NCBI RefSeq assembly: GCF_035594125.1
Contig: NC_087197.1
Location: 8,106,110-8,170,109, forward strand
Direction of reading: 5' to 3'
DNA: 64,000 bases
Origin: Scylla paramamosain
Lineage: Eukaryota > Arthropoda > Malacostraca > Decapoda > Portunidae
Below, piece after piece: positions 25,401 through 38,300 of this stretch; within the stretch, counting starts at the first letter, position 1, and every line of letters begins with the position of its first letter. The position numbers and the translations under genes were made by a program. The notes beneath the pieces are model-generated. The model was not told the origin of the DNA, did no database searches, and worked only from the letters and a program-made list of their open reading frames with translations.

Positions 25401-27630
25401 TAACTTTACCAAAAAGGTATATTTTGAGTGTTTTTGAAATTGTCACCTACAAGAAACGCGAAAATGGATGGAAAGCACTCTATATTGGGAAGCAAAAGGA
25501 CATTACGAGAAACGTGTATAATGAGTTTTTTATAGTTTCACAAGAACCACAAGGCAAAAAACGCAAAAACTCGTGTATATAAAGAAGTTTCTTACATTCC
25601 AAAATGCTGAAACTCATGAATAAGACTTTTAATTGAGAAACAGAACTATCTTACCAAATGTGAGTATTTTGAGTGTTTTTCACATTCTTAGTTACGAAAA
25701 TCCGAAATTACAAGTGAAATTAGTTTTTTGTGGGAAAAAAATGACATTACCAGAAAAGTGTCTTGTGAGTGTTTTAGAGCGTGATATACAACAAAGCACT
25801 AAAAAGCAGAACAATCACATTACGTGGGAATAAAACCAACTTTTACCAAAAATATGCCTTTAAGTGTTTTTAATTCCTTATATAACAAAACGCTAAAACG
25901 CATGCAAAACACCCTTTATGGAAAAACAAAATAATATTACCAAAAGCATGAAATTTAAGTGTTTTTGATCATGTTACCTATAAAAACGCTAAAATACATG
26001 CAAAGAACCCTATGTTTGTGAAACGAAAGGATATTTTGAAAATTGTGTATAATGAGAGTTTTTAGGTTCCTTAAGTACCAAAAAGCTAAAACACACAAAT
26101 AACACTCTTTATAGAGAAAAAAAAAATAAAATAAATGAATACAAATTTTTTTTTTTGTTATTCATCTTCATAGGTACCGAGATGCCAAAATTCTGGCAAA
26201 ATTCAGGGAAATTAGGTAAAGAAAAAAAAATTATAAAAAAAAAATAATTATAGCTTTTTTCCGGAGTTATGTACCAAACCCTAAGGTGCATGCAAAGCCA
26301 CCTATATGGGAAAATTACACAATTTTACCAGAAATCTGTACCAGAATTAATTTCAACAAAATTACTGAAAACGAGTCTTTTCAGAGATTTACGAAGAAAA
26401 AAGCTAAAACAGATGCAAACCAACCAATGTGAAGAAATAGAATAACATTACCAAAAAGATATATTTTGTGTGTTTTTATGCTTGTTACCTACAAAAAATG
26501 CAAAAATGGATGGAAAACACTCTATATTAGGAAACAAAAGAACATTACGAGAAACGTGTATAATTTGTGTTTTATAGTTTAACAAGAACCACAAGACAAT
26601 AAACGCAAAAACTTGTGTATCTAGAGAAGTTTCTTACATACAAAAATGATGAAATGCATGAACAACACTTTTAATCGAGAAACAGAACTACCCTACCAAA
26701 TTGTGCATTTTGAGTGTTTTTTCATATTCATAGTTACGAAATTGCCAAATTACATGCGAAACTAGCTTTATGTGGGAAAAAAATGACATTACCAGAAAAA
26801 TGTCTTTTGAGTGTTTTTATGCGTGATATGCAACAATGCCCTAAAAAGCAGAACAATCACATTACTTGGGAATAAAACCAACTTTTACGAAGAACTTGCC
26901 TTTAATTGTTTTTTAACTCCTTACATACCAAAACGCTAAAACGCATGTAAAAACACCCTTTATGGAGAAACAGAATAACATTATCAAAAATATGTATTTT
27001 GAGTGTTTTTGATCATGTTACCTATAAAAACGCTTAAATACATGTAAAGAACCCCATGTTTGTATAAGAAAAGGACATTACGAAAATCATGTATTATGAG
27101 TGTTCCTTAAGTACCAAAAAGCTAAAACTCACAAATAATACTTTATAGAGAAAAAAAAATCTTCATAGGTACCGAGATACCAAATTCTGGAAAAATGCAG
27201 GGAAATTTTGTAAAAAAAAATCATTATGAAAAAAAATATCTTAGCTTTTTTCCGGAGTTATGTTCCAAAACCTGAAGTGCATGCAAAGCCACCTATATGG
27301 AGAAATTACTCGAATTTACCAGAAACCTGTCTTTTGAGTGTTTTTTTTTTCAGCAATTTCAACAATATTACTGAAAACGTGTCTTTTCAGTGATTTATGT
27401 AGAAAAACGCTAAAACGAATGCAAACCAACCAATATGAAGAAATAGAATAACATTACCAAAAAGATATATTTTTATGTGTTTTTGAACTTGTTACCAACA
27501 AAAAATTTCGAAAATGGATGAAACGCTCTCTATATTAGGAAAGAAAAAATCATTACAAGAAATGTGTATAATGAGTGTTTTATAGTTTCACAAGAACTAC
27601 AAGGCAAAAAACTCAAAAACTCGTGTACAT

Positions 27631-27806
27631 AAAGAAGTTTCCTACACACCAAAATACTGAGACTCATGAATAACACTTTTAATTGAGAAACAGAACTACC
27701 TTACCAAATGTGTGTATTAAAGAAGTTTCTTACATACCAAAATACTGAAGTTCATGAATAACACTTTTAATTAAAAAACAGAACAACCTTACTAAATGCT
27801 TGTATT
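27631..27806 (+). repeat. 88-bp direct duplication in m10
   Basis: The second half of m10, starting AAAGAAGTTTC, is present twice (27,631 and 27,719) with a period of 88 bp. The two copies are already diverged. The same extra half-unit is seen reversed at about 39,160-39,300, which links these two blocks. Confidence 0.75.
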
Positions 27807-28068
27807 TTGAGTGTTTTTCACATTTTTAGTTACCAAAACCCCAAATTCCATGCGGGAAAAAAATAATATTACCAGAAAATGTCTTTCGAGTGTTTTTGAA
27901 AGTGTTAGGCAATAAACCACTAAAAAGCAGGGCAATCACATTACATGGGAATAAAACCAACTTTTACCAAGAACTTGCTTTTAGGTGTTTTTGAGCTCAT
28001 TACATACCAAAACGCTAAAATGCATGCAAAACACCTTTTATGGACAAAAAGAATAACATTACCAAAAA

Positions 28069-28086
28069 CATGTATTTAAATACATG
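28069..28086. repeat. 18-bp perfect palindrome at a deletion junction
   Basis: CATGTATTTAAATACATG is self-complementary over all 18 bases. It is where the end of m3 (ACATGTATTT) joins the middle of m4 (AAATACATGC), losing the first part of m4. Confidence 0.85.
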
Positions 28087-30531
28087 CAAAGAACCTTATG
28101 TTTGGGAAACGAAAGGACATTACGAGAAATATGTATTATGAGTGTTTTTAAGTTCCTTAAGTATTAAAAAGCTAAAACCCACAAATAACTCTTTATCTAG
28201 AAAAACTAAATAAATAAAAAATGAAAAAAATAGTATTTATTTATTTATTTATTTATTTTGTTGTTAATCATCTTCATAGATATTGAGATGCCAAAATTCT
28301 GGGGAAATTCCGGGCTATTATATGATAAAAGAAAATGATCAAAAAAGTAATTTTAGTTATTCTTTTTCGGACTGGTATATACCAAACCCTAAAGTGCATG
28401 CAAAGCCTCCTATATGAGGAAATTAAACGACCTTAAAAAAAATCTGTCTTTTGAGTGCTTTTCAGAATGTTAGGCACCGAAAAGATAAATAAATAAGGAA
28501 CTCACTTTATATGGGAATCCAAAACAAAATTACTGAAAACGTGTCTTCCCAGTGTTTTACGTAGAAAAACGTATGGATGCAAATGGATGCAAACCAACCA
28601 ATATCAAGAAATAGAAAAAACATTACCAAAAAGGTATATTTTGAGTGTTTTTGAGCTTGTTACCTACAAAAAAATGCTAAAATTGATACAAAGCACTCTA
28701 TATTGGGAAACAGAGGGACATTGCGAGAAAAGTGTATAATGACTGTATTATAGTTCAAAAGAACAACAAGGCAAAAAACGCAAAAACACGTGTATATGGA
28801 AAAGTTTCCTATATACTAAAATGATGAAAACTCATGAATAACACTCTTAATTGAGAAACAGAACAACCTTACCAAATTCGTGTGTTTTGAGTGTTTTTTC
28901 ACATTCTTAGTCACTAAAAACGCAAATTTCATGCGAAACCAGATTTATATGGGAAAACATGACATTTCTAGAAAATATCCTATGAATGTTTTTGAGCGTG
29001 ATAGGCAATCAAGCACTAAAAAGCAGGGCAATCACTATTCATTGGAATAAAACCAATTTTTACCAAGAACTTGCCTTTAAATGTTTTTGAGCTCCTTATA
29101 TACAAAACCGCTAAAACGCATGCAAAACAAACTTTATGGAGAAACATAATAACATTACCAAAAACATGTAATTTGTGTGTTTTTTATCATGTTATCTCTA
29201 AAAAACGCTTAAATACATGCAAAGAACATTATGTTTGGGACACAGAAGGACATTACGAAAAACGTGGATTATGAGTGTTTTTTTTAAGTTCCCTAAGTAC
29301 CAAAAAGCTAAAATCCACAAATAACACTCTTTATTTAGAAAAAAAAATAGGAATTTTTTATTTTCATCTTCATAGGTACCGAGATGCCAAAATTCTGGGA
29401 AAATTCAGGAAAATTTTATGAAACAAAGAATATTATCAAAAAAGTTAATTTTACCTTTTTTTTCGGAATGTTATGTACCAAACCCTAAAGTGCATGCAAA
29501 GCCTCTTATATGAGGAAATTAAACGACCTTACCAGAAATCTGTCTTTTGAGTGTTTTCAGCATGTTAGGCACCAAAACGATAAATAATAAGGAACTCACT
29601 CTATATGGGAATCCAAAACAAAATTACTGAAAATGTATCTTCTTAGTGTTTTACGTAGAAAAACGCAAAAACTCGTGTATATAAAGAAGTTTCTTAGATA
29701 CAAAAATGCTGAAACTCATGATTAACACTCTTAATTGAGAAACAGAACAACTTTACTAAATGCGTGTATTTTGAGTGCTTTTCACCTTTTTAGTTACCAA
29801 AATCCCAAATTGCATGGGAAACCAGCTTTATGTAAGAAAAAAAAAATGACATTACGAGAAAAGTGTCTATTGAGTGTTTTTAAGCGTGATAGGGAATAGA
29901 GCACTAAAAACCAGGGGAATCACTTTACATGGCAATAAAATAAATTTTTACGAAGAACTTGCCTTTAAGTGTTTTCAGCTCCTTATGTACTAAAACGCTA
30001 AAACGCATGCAAAACACACTTTATGGAAAAAGAGAATAACACTACCAAAAACATACATTTTGCATGTTTTTGGCAAAATTTGGGCAAAATTCAGGAAATT
30101 AAGAGTCAATTATCAAAAAAGTTCATTTTACCTTTTTTTTCGTACTGTTATGTACGAAACCCTAAAGTGCATGCAAAGCCACCTATATGGGGAAATTAAA
30201 CGTCTTTGCCAGAAAACTGTCTTATGAGTGTTTTTCAGCTTGTTAGGCACCATGACGGTAAATAACATGCGTCACTCTATATGGGAATCTAAAACAAAAT
30301 TACTGAAAACGTGTCTTTTCGGTGTTTTACGTAGAAAAACGCTTAAACGGATGCAAACCAACCAATAAGAAGAAATAAAACTACATTACCAAAAAGGTAC
30401 ATTTTGAGTGTTTTTGAGCTTGTTACCTACAAAAAACGCGAAAATGGATGCAAAGCACTCCCTATTGGGAAACAAAAGGACATTACGAGAAACGTGTATA
30501 ATGAGTGTCTTATTATTTTTGAGCAAAAGAA

Positions 30532-30555
30532 CTTGTGGTTCACAAGAACTACAAG
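30532..30555. repeat. Hairpin insertion in m10, copy 1 (imperfect)
   Basis: The m10 word TATAGTTTCACAAGAACC is replaced by a longer stretch with GAGCAAAAGAACTTGTGGTT. This creates CTTGTGGTTC and GAACTACAAG facing each other across 4 bases, with one mismatch. Perfect copies are at 53,750 and 63,122. Confidence 0.75.
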
Positions 30556-33500
30556 GCAAAAAACGCAAAAAATTCGTGTATATAAAGAAGTTTCTTAGAT
30601 ACCAATATGCTGAAACTCATGAATAACAATATTAATTGAGAAACAGACTAACCTTACCAAATGCGTGTATTTTGAGTGTTTTTCACATTCTTAGTTAGCA
30701 AAACCCTAAAATAGAACGCGAATCTATGTTGGAAAAAAAATGACATTACCAAAAGTGCCTTTTGAGTGTTTTTGAGCGTTTTAGACAATAAATTATATAA
30801 AAAAAAAAAACAGGACACATTACATGGGAATAAAACCAACTTTTACCAAGAACTTGCCTTGAAGAGTTTTTGACTTCCTTCCAAACCAAAACGCATGCAA
30901 AAAACTCCTTAATGGAGAAGCAGAATAACATTACTAAAAACATGTGTTTTAAGTCCTTTTGATCATGTTATCTATAAAAACGCTTAAATACATGCAAAGA
31001 ACCCTATGTTTGGGAAACGAAAGGACATCACGAGAAACATGTATTAGGGCCGTTTTTAAATTCCTTAAGTAACAAAACGTTAAAACCCATAAATAACACT
31101 CTTTATAGAGAAAAAATAAATAAAAAAATAGCTTTTTTATATTGATTTTCATAGGTACCAATATGCCAAAATTCTGCCAAAATTCAGAGAATTTATGTGG
31201 AAAAAAGAACATTATCAAAAAAGTCAATTATAGCTCTTTTTCGGATTTTTATGTTCCAAACTCTAAAGTGCATGCCACCTATATAAGGAAGTTAAACGAC
31301 TTTACCAGAAACCTGTCTTTTCAGTGTTTTCCAGCATGTTAGGCACCAAAACGATAAATAATATGGAAGTCAGTCAATATGTGAATCCAAAACAAAATTA
31401 CTGGAAACGTGTCTTTTCAGTGTTTTACGTAGAAAAACGCTGAAACGGATGCAAACCAACAAATATGAAGAAATAGAATAACATTACCAAAAAGGGTTTT
31501 TTAGCTTTTTACCTACAAAAGACGCGCAAATGGATGGAAAGCACTCTATATTGGGAAGCAAAAGGACATTACGAGAAATGTGTATAATGAGTGTTTTATA
31601 GTTTCACAAGAACCACAATGCAAAAAACGCAAAAGCTCGTGTATATAGAGAAGTTTCTTACATACCAAAACGCTAAAACTCATGAATAACACTTAATTGA
31701 AAAACAGAACTACCTTACCAAATGTGTGTATTTTGAGTGTTTTTCACATTCTTAGTTACGAAAATCCCAAATTACATGCAAAACTACCTTTATGGGGGAA
31801 AAAAATGAAATTACCAGAAAAGTGTCTTTTGAGTGTTTTTTTTAGCGTTATATGCAACAAAACACTAAAAAGCAGAACAATCACATTACATTGGAATAAA
31901 ACCAAATTTTACGAAGAACTTGCTTTTAAGTGTTTTTTAACTCCTTACATACCAAAACGCTAAACACATGCAAAACAACCTTTATGAAGAAACAGAATAA
32001 CATTACGAAAAACATATATTTTGATTGTTTTTGATAATGTTACCTATAAAATCGCTTAAATACATGCAAAGAACCCTATGTTTGTGAAACGAAAGGACAT
32101 TACGAAAATCGTGTATTATGAGTATTTTTAAGTTCCTTAAGTACCAAAAATCTAAAACCCACAAATAACACTCTTTATAGAGAAAAAATAGATTTTTTTT
32201 TGTTATTCATCTTCATACGTAACGAGATGCCAAAATTTTGAGAAAATTCAGGGAAATTATGTGAAAAAAAACATAAAAAAAATGATTTTAGCTTTTTCCG
32301 GAGTTATGTACGAAACCCGGAAGTGCATGCAAAGCCACCTATATGGGGATATTACACGACTTTACAAGAAACGTGTCTTTGGGTGTTTTCAGCAATTTCA
32401 ACAGTATTATTGAAAACGTGTCTTTTCAGTTTTAGCGTAGAAAACTAAAACGGATGCAAACCAACCAATATGAAGAAATAGAATAACATTACAAAAAAGT
32501 TGAGTGTTTTTGAGCTTGTTACCTACAAAAAACGCAAAAATGAATGCAAAGCAGTCTATATTGGGAAACAAGAGGATATTACAAGAAAATTGTATAATGA
32601 ATGTATTAATAGTTTTCAAAAACCATAAAAACGCAAAACTCGTATATATGGAGAAGTTTCTTAGATACCAAAATGCTGAAACTCATGAATAACACTCTTA
32701 ATTGAGAAACAGAACAATTTTAGGATGTGAGTGTATTTTGAGTGTTTTTTTTTTCACATTCTTAGTGGTCCAACCCCAAATTACATGCGAAACTGTGAAA
32801 AAAAAATGAAATTACTAGAAAAGTGTCTTTTTAGTGTTTTTCAGCGTGTTAGGCAATAAAGCATTAAAAAGCAGGGCAATCACATTACATGGGAATATAA
32901 CCAACTTTTACCAAGAACTTGCCTTTAAGTTTTTTTGAGCTCATTACATACTAAAACGCTAAAACCCATGGAAAACACCGTGTGGAAAAACAGAATAACA
33001 TTATCAAAAACATGTATTTTGAGTGTTTTTGAGCTTGTTACCAATAAAAACGCTTAAATACATGCAAAGAACCCTATGTTTGGGAATAAAAGGACTTTAC
33101 GAGGAATGTGTATTATGAGTGTTTATAAGTTCATTAAGTACCAAAAATCTAAAACCCACAAATAACACTCTTTATACAGAAAAAAATAAAAAAAAATTAA
33201 TTAAAAAAATAACATTTTTTTTTATTGATCTTCATAGGCAACGAGATGCCAAAATTCTGGCAAAATTCAGGAAAATTACGTGAAAAAAGAATATTATGAA
33301 AGAGGTTAATTTTAGCTTTTTTTTTCGGACTGTTATATACCAAACCCTAAAGTGTATCCAAAGCCACCTATATAGGGAAATTAAACGACTTTACAAGAAA
33401 CCTGTCTTTTGAGTGTTTTTCAGCATGTTAGGCATCAAAACGATAAATAACATGGAAGTCACTCTATATGGGAATCCAAAAATTACTGAAAACGTGTCTT

Positions 33501-35374
33501 TTCTGTGTTTACGTAGAAAAACGCTAAACACGGATGGAAACCAACCAATATGAAGAAATAGAATAACATTACCAAAAAAGTATATTTTGAGTGTTTTTGA
33601 TCATGTTATCTATAAAAGCGCTTCAATACATGTAAAGAACCTTATCTTTACGAAACAAAAGGACATTACGAGAAACGAGTATTATGAGTGTTTTTACGTT
33701 CCTTAAGTACCAAAAAAGCTTAAACCCACAAATAACACTCTTTATAGAGAAAAATTAAATAAATGAAAAAATACCATTTTTTTTTTATTGATCTTCATAG
33801 GTAACGAGATGCCAAAATTCTGGCAAAATTCAGGGAAATTATGTGAAAAAAGAATATCATAAAAGTTAATTTTAGCTTTTTTTCAGACCGTTATGTACCA
33901 AACCCTAAAGTGCATGTAGAGCCACCTATATGGGGAAATTAAACAACTTTACCTGAAACCTGTCTTTTGCCTGTTTTTCAGTATGTTAGGCACCAAAACA
34001 ATAAATAATATGGAAATCACTCTGTATGGGAATCCAAAACAAAATTACTGAAAACGTGTCTTTTCAGTGTTTTACGTAGAAAAACGCTAAAAAGAAAGCA
34101 AATCAACCAATATCATGAAATAAGATAATATTACAAAAAAAGGTATTTTTTGTGTTTTGAGCGAAAATGGATGCAAATCTCTCTATATTGGGAAACAAAA
34201 GGACATTTAGAGAAAAGTGTATAATGATTGTTTTATAGTTTCACAAGAACCAAAAGACAAAAAACGCAAAAACTCGTGTATATTGAGAAGTTTCTTACAT
34301 ACCAAAATGCTAAAACTCATGAATAACACTTTTAATTGAGAAACAGAACTACCTTACCAAATGTATGTATTTTCAGTGTCTTTCACATTCTTAGTTACGA
34401 AAATCCCAAATTACATGCGAAACTAACTTTATGTGGGAAAAAAATGACATTATCAGAAAAGTGTCTTTTGAGTGTTTTTCAGCGTGATATGCAAAAAAGG
34501 CACTAAAAAGCAGAATAATCACATTATATAGGAATAAAACTAACTTTTACGAAGAACTTGCGTTTAAATGATTTTAACTCCTTACATACCAAAACGCTAA
34601 AACGCACGCAAAACACCCTTTATGGAGAAACAGAATAACATTACCAAAAACATGTATTTTGAGTGTTTTTGATCATATTACCTATAAAAACGCTTAAATA
34701 CATGCAAAGAACCCTATGTCTGTGAAATGAAAGGACATAAAAAAAGAATTAGCTTTTTTCTGGAATTATGTACCAAACCCAGAAGTGCATGCAAAGCCAC
34801 CTATATGGGGAAATTACACGACTTTACCAGAAATCTGTCTTTTGAGTGTTTTACAGATATTTCAACAATATTACTAAAAACGTGTCTTTTCAGTGATTTA
34901 CGAAGAAAAACCCTAAAACGGATGCAAACCAACCAATATGAAGAAATAGAATAACTTTACCAAAAAGATATATTTTGAGTGTTTTTCAACTTGTTACCTA
35001 GAAAAAATGCGAAAATGGATGGAAAGTACTCAATATTGGGAAACAAAAGAACATTACGAGAAACGTGTACAATGAGTGTTTTATAGTTTCATACGAACCA
35101 CAAGGCAAAAAACTAAAAAAACTAGATATTACCAAAAAATTGTCTTTTGAGTGTTTTTGAGCGTGATATGCAACAAAGCATTAAAAAGCAGAACAATCAT
35201 ATTAGATGGGAATAAAACCAACTTTTACGAAGAACTTGCCTTTAAGGTTTTTTTTTAACTCCTTACATACCAAAACGCAAAAACGCATGCAAAAACACCC
35301 TTTTATGGAGAAACAGAGTAACATTACCGAAAACATGTATTTTGAGTGTTTTTGATCATGTTATTTATAAAAAC

Positions 35375-35395
35375 GCTTAAAACGCTTAAAAACAC
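35375..35395. other. Plus-to-minus orientation switch
   Basis: A plus m4 (AAAAACGCTTAAAACGCTT) joins a minus m2/m3 (AAAAACACTAAAAGGCAAG). The minus side has the same variant that flanks the cassettes at 41,701 and 58,220, so it may be half of a cassette boundary. Confidence 0.8.
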
Positions 35396-38300
35396 TAAAA
35401 GGCAAGTTCTTCGTAAAAGTTGGTTTTATTCCCATGTATTGTGATTGCCCTGCTTTTTAGTGCTTTATTGCCTAACACGCTCAAAAACATTCAAAGACAC
35501 TTTTATGGTAATGTCATTTTTTTCCCACATAAACCTAGTTTCGCATGGAATTTGTGGTTTTGATAACTAACAATGTAAAAAAAACACTCAAAATTTACGC
35601 ATTTAGTAACGTTGTTCTGTTTCTTGATTACGAGTGTTATTCATGAGTTTCATTATTTTGGTATCCTAGAAACTTCTCCATACAGTCGAGTTTTTTCATT
35701 TTTTGCCTTGTGATTCTAGTGAGACTACAAAACACTCATTATACACGTTTCTCGTTATGTCCTTTCTTTTCCTTATATAGAGTGCTTTGCACCCATTTTC
35801 GCGTATTTTTTTTTTTATATAACAAGCTCAAGAACACAGAAAATATATTTTTTTGGTAGTTAGTTTGCATGCGTTTTAGCGTTTTTTACGTAAATTTTTT
35901 AAAAGACATGTTTCCAGTAATTTTGTTTTGGATTTCCATATAGAGTGACTTTCATACTATTTATCGTTTTGGTACATAACATGCTTTTTGGTGCCTTTTG
36001 CTTCCCTATATAGAGTGCTTTCCATCTATTTTCGCGTTTTTTGTAGGTACCAATTTCAAAAACACTCAAAATATACCTTTTTGGTAATGTTATTCTATTT
36101 CTTCATTTTGGTTGGTTTGCATTCTTTTTAGCGTTTTCTACGTAAAACACCGAAAAGACACGTTTTCAGTAATTTTGTTTCGGATTCCCATATAGATTGA
36201 CTTCCAAGTTATTTATCGTGTTGGTTCCTAAAATGCTGAAAAACACTCATAAGACCGTTTTCTGGCAAAAACGTTTAATTTCCCTATATAGTTAGCTTTG
36301 CATGCACTTTAAAGTTTTGGTACATAACAGTCCGAAAAAAAAGCTAAATTTAACTTTTTTTATAATGTTCTTATTTCACATAATTTCCTGAATTTTGCCC
36401 GAATTTTTGCATCTTGGTATTTGTGAAGATGAATAAGAAAGAAAAAAATATATTTTTTATTGATTTATTGTTTCTCAATAAAGAGTGTTATTTGTGGATT
36501 TTAGCTTTTTAGTAATTAATAAACTTAAAAACACTCATAATACACATTTCTCGTAATCTCCTTTCGTTTCCCAAAAATAGTGTTCTTTGCTTGTATTTAA
36601 GCGTTTTCATTTGTAACATGATCAAAAACACTCAAAAAACATGTTTTTGGTAATATTATTCTTTTTCACCGTAAAAAGTGTTTTGCATGCCTTTTAGTGT
36701 TTTGGTATATAAGGAGCTCAAAAACACTTAAAGGCAAGTTTTTGGTAAAAATTTGTTTTCCTGAAATGTAATGTGATTGCCCTTCTTTTTAGTGCTTTAT
36801 TGCCTATCACGGTCAAAATACTCAAAAGACGCTTTTCTGGTAAAGTCATTTTTTTTCCCACAAATCTATTTTCGCATTGAATTTGGGGTTTTGGTAACTA
36901 AGAATGTGAAAAACACTTAAAATACACGCATTTATTAAGGTTGTTCTGTTTCTCAATTAGGAATGTTATACATGAGTTTAGCATTTTTGTATCTAGGAAA
37001 CCTCTCCATATACACGAGATTTTGCGTTTTTTGCCTTGTGGTTCTTTTGAACTATAAAACACTCATTATACACTTTTCTTGCAATGTCCTTTTGTTTCCC
37101 AATATAGAGTGCTTTGCATCAATTTTCGAGTTTTTTATAACAAGCTCAAAAACACTCAAAATATAACTTTTTAGTAACGTTTTTCTATTTCTTGATATTG
37201 GTTGCTTTGCATCCGTTTTAGCGTTTTTCTAAGTAAAACACTGAGAAGACACGTTTTCAGTCACTTTGTTTTGGATTCCTATATACAGTGAGTTCCTCAT
37301 TATTTATCGTTTTGGTGACTAAAATGCTAAAAAAAAAAACACTCAAAACACAGATTTCTGATAAGGTCGTTTAATTTCCTCATATAGGAGGCTTTGCATG
37401 CACTTTAGGGTTTGGTACATAACAGTCCGAAAAAAAAGCTGAAATTAGCTTTTTTGTTAATATTCTATTATCATATGATTGCCCTGAATTTTCCCAAAAT
37501 GTTGTTCTCTCAGTACTATGAAGATGAATAAGGAAAAAAAAATTCCTATTTTTTATTTTTATTTTCTAAATAAAGAGTGTTATTTGTGGATTTTAGCTTT
37601 TTGGTACTTAAGGAACTTAAAATAACACTCATAATACACGTTTCTCGTAATGTCCTTTTGTTTCCCAAACATAATGTTCTTTGCATGTATTTAAGCATTT
37701 TTATAGCTAACATGATCAAAAACACTCAAAATACATGTTTTTGGTAATGTTATTCTGTTTCTCCATAAAGTTTGTTTTGCATGCGTTTTAGCGGTTTGTT
37801 ATATAAGGAGCTCAAAAACACTTAAAGGCAAGTTTTTGGTATAAATTGGTGTTATTCCAGTGTAATATAATTGCCCTGCTTTTTAGTGCTTTATTGCCTC
37901 TCACGCTCAAAAACACTTAAAAGACACTTTTCTGGTAATGTCATTTTTTTCTCACATAAAGATGGTTTTGCATGCAATTATGGATTTTTGGTAACTAAGA
38001 ATGTGAAAAGCACTCAAAATACACGCATTTAGTAAGGTTGTTCTGTTTCTCAATAAAGAGTGTTATTTATGAGTTTCAGCATTTTAGTATCTAGGAACCT
38101 ACTCCATATCCACGAATTTTTGTGTTTTTTGCCTTTTGGTTTGTTTGAACAATAAAAAACTCATTATACACTTTTCTTGCAAATTCTTTTTGTTTTCTAA
38201 TTTAGAGTGCTTTGCATCAATTTTCCCATTTTTTGTAGGTAACAAGCTCAAAAACACTCAAAATATACCTTTTTGGTAATGTTTTTCTATTTCTTGATAC

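Larger units (their letters stand above)
22427..35385 (+). repeat. Plus-oriented satellite block 2e
   Basis: Includes the end of unit 2, then about 10 kb of HORs that are not part of the duplication. m5 landmarks lie near 22,855, 23,960, 25,070, 26,180, 27,170, 28,290, 29,380, 31,155, 32,220, 33,240 and 33,800, with a partial one near 30,075. 26.5-29.6 kb pairs, inverted, with 37.3-40.4 kb. 31.6-35.38 kb pairs, inverted, with 1.0-4.73 kb. Several HORs are shortened by internal fusions: m8-to-m10 near 29,665, m4-to-m5b near 30,070, m8-to-m4 near 33,590. Confidence 0.85.
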
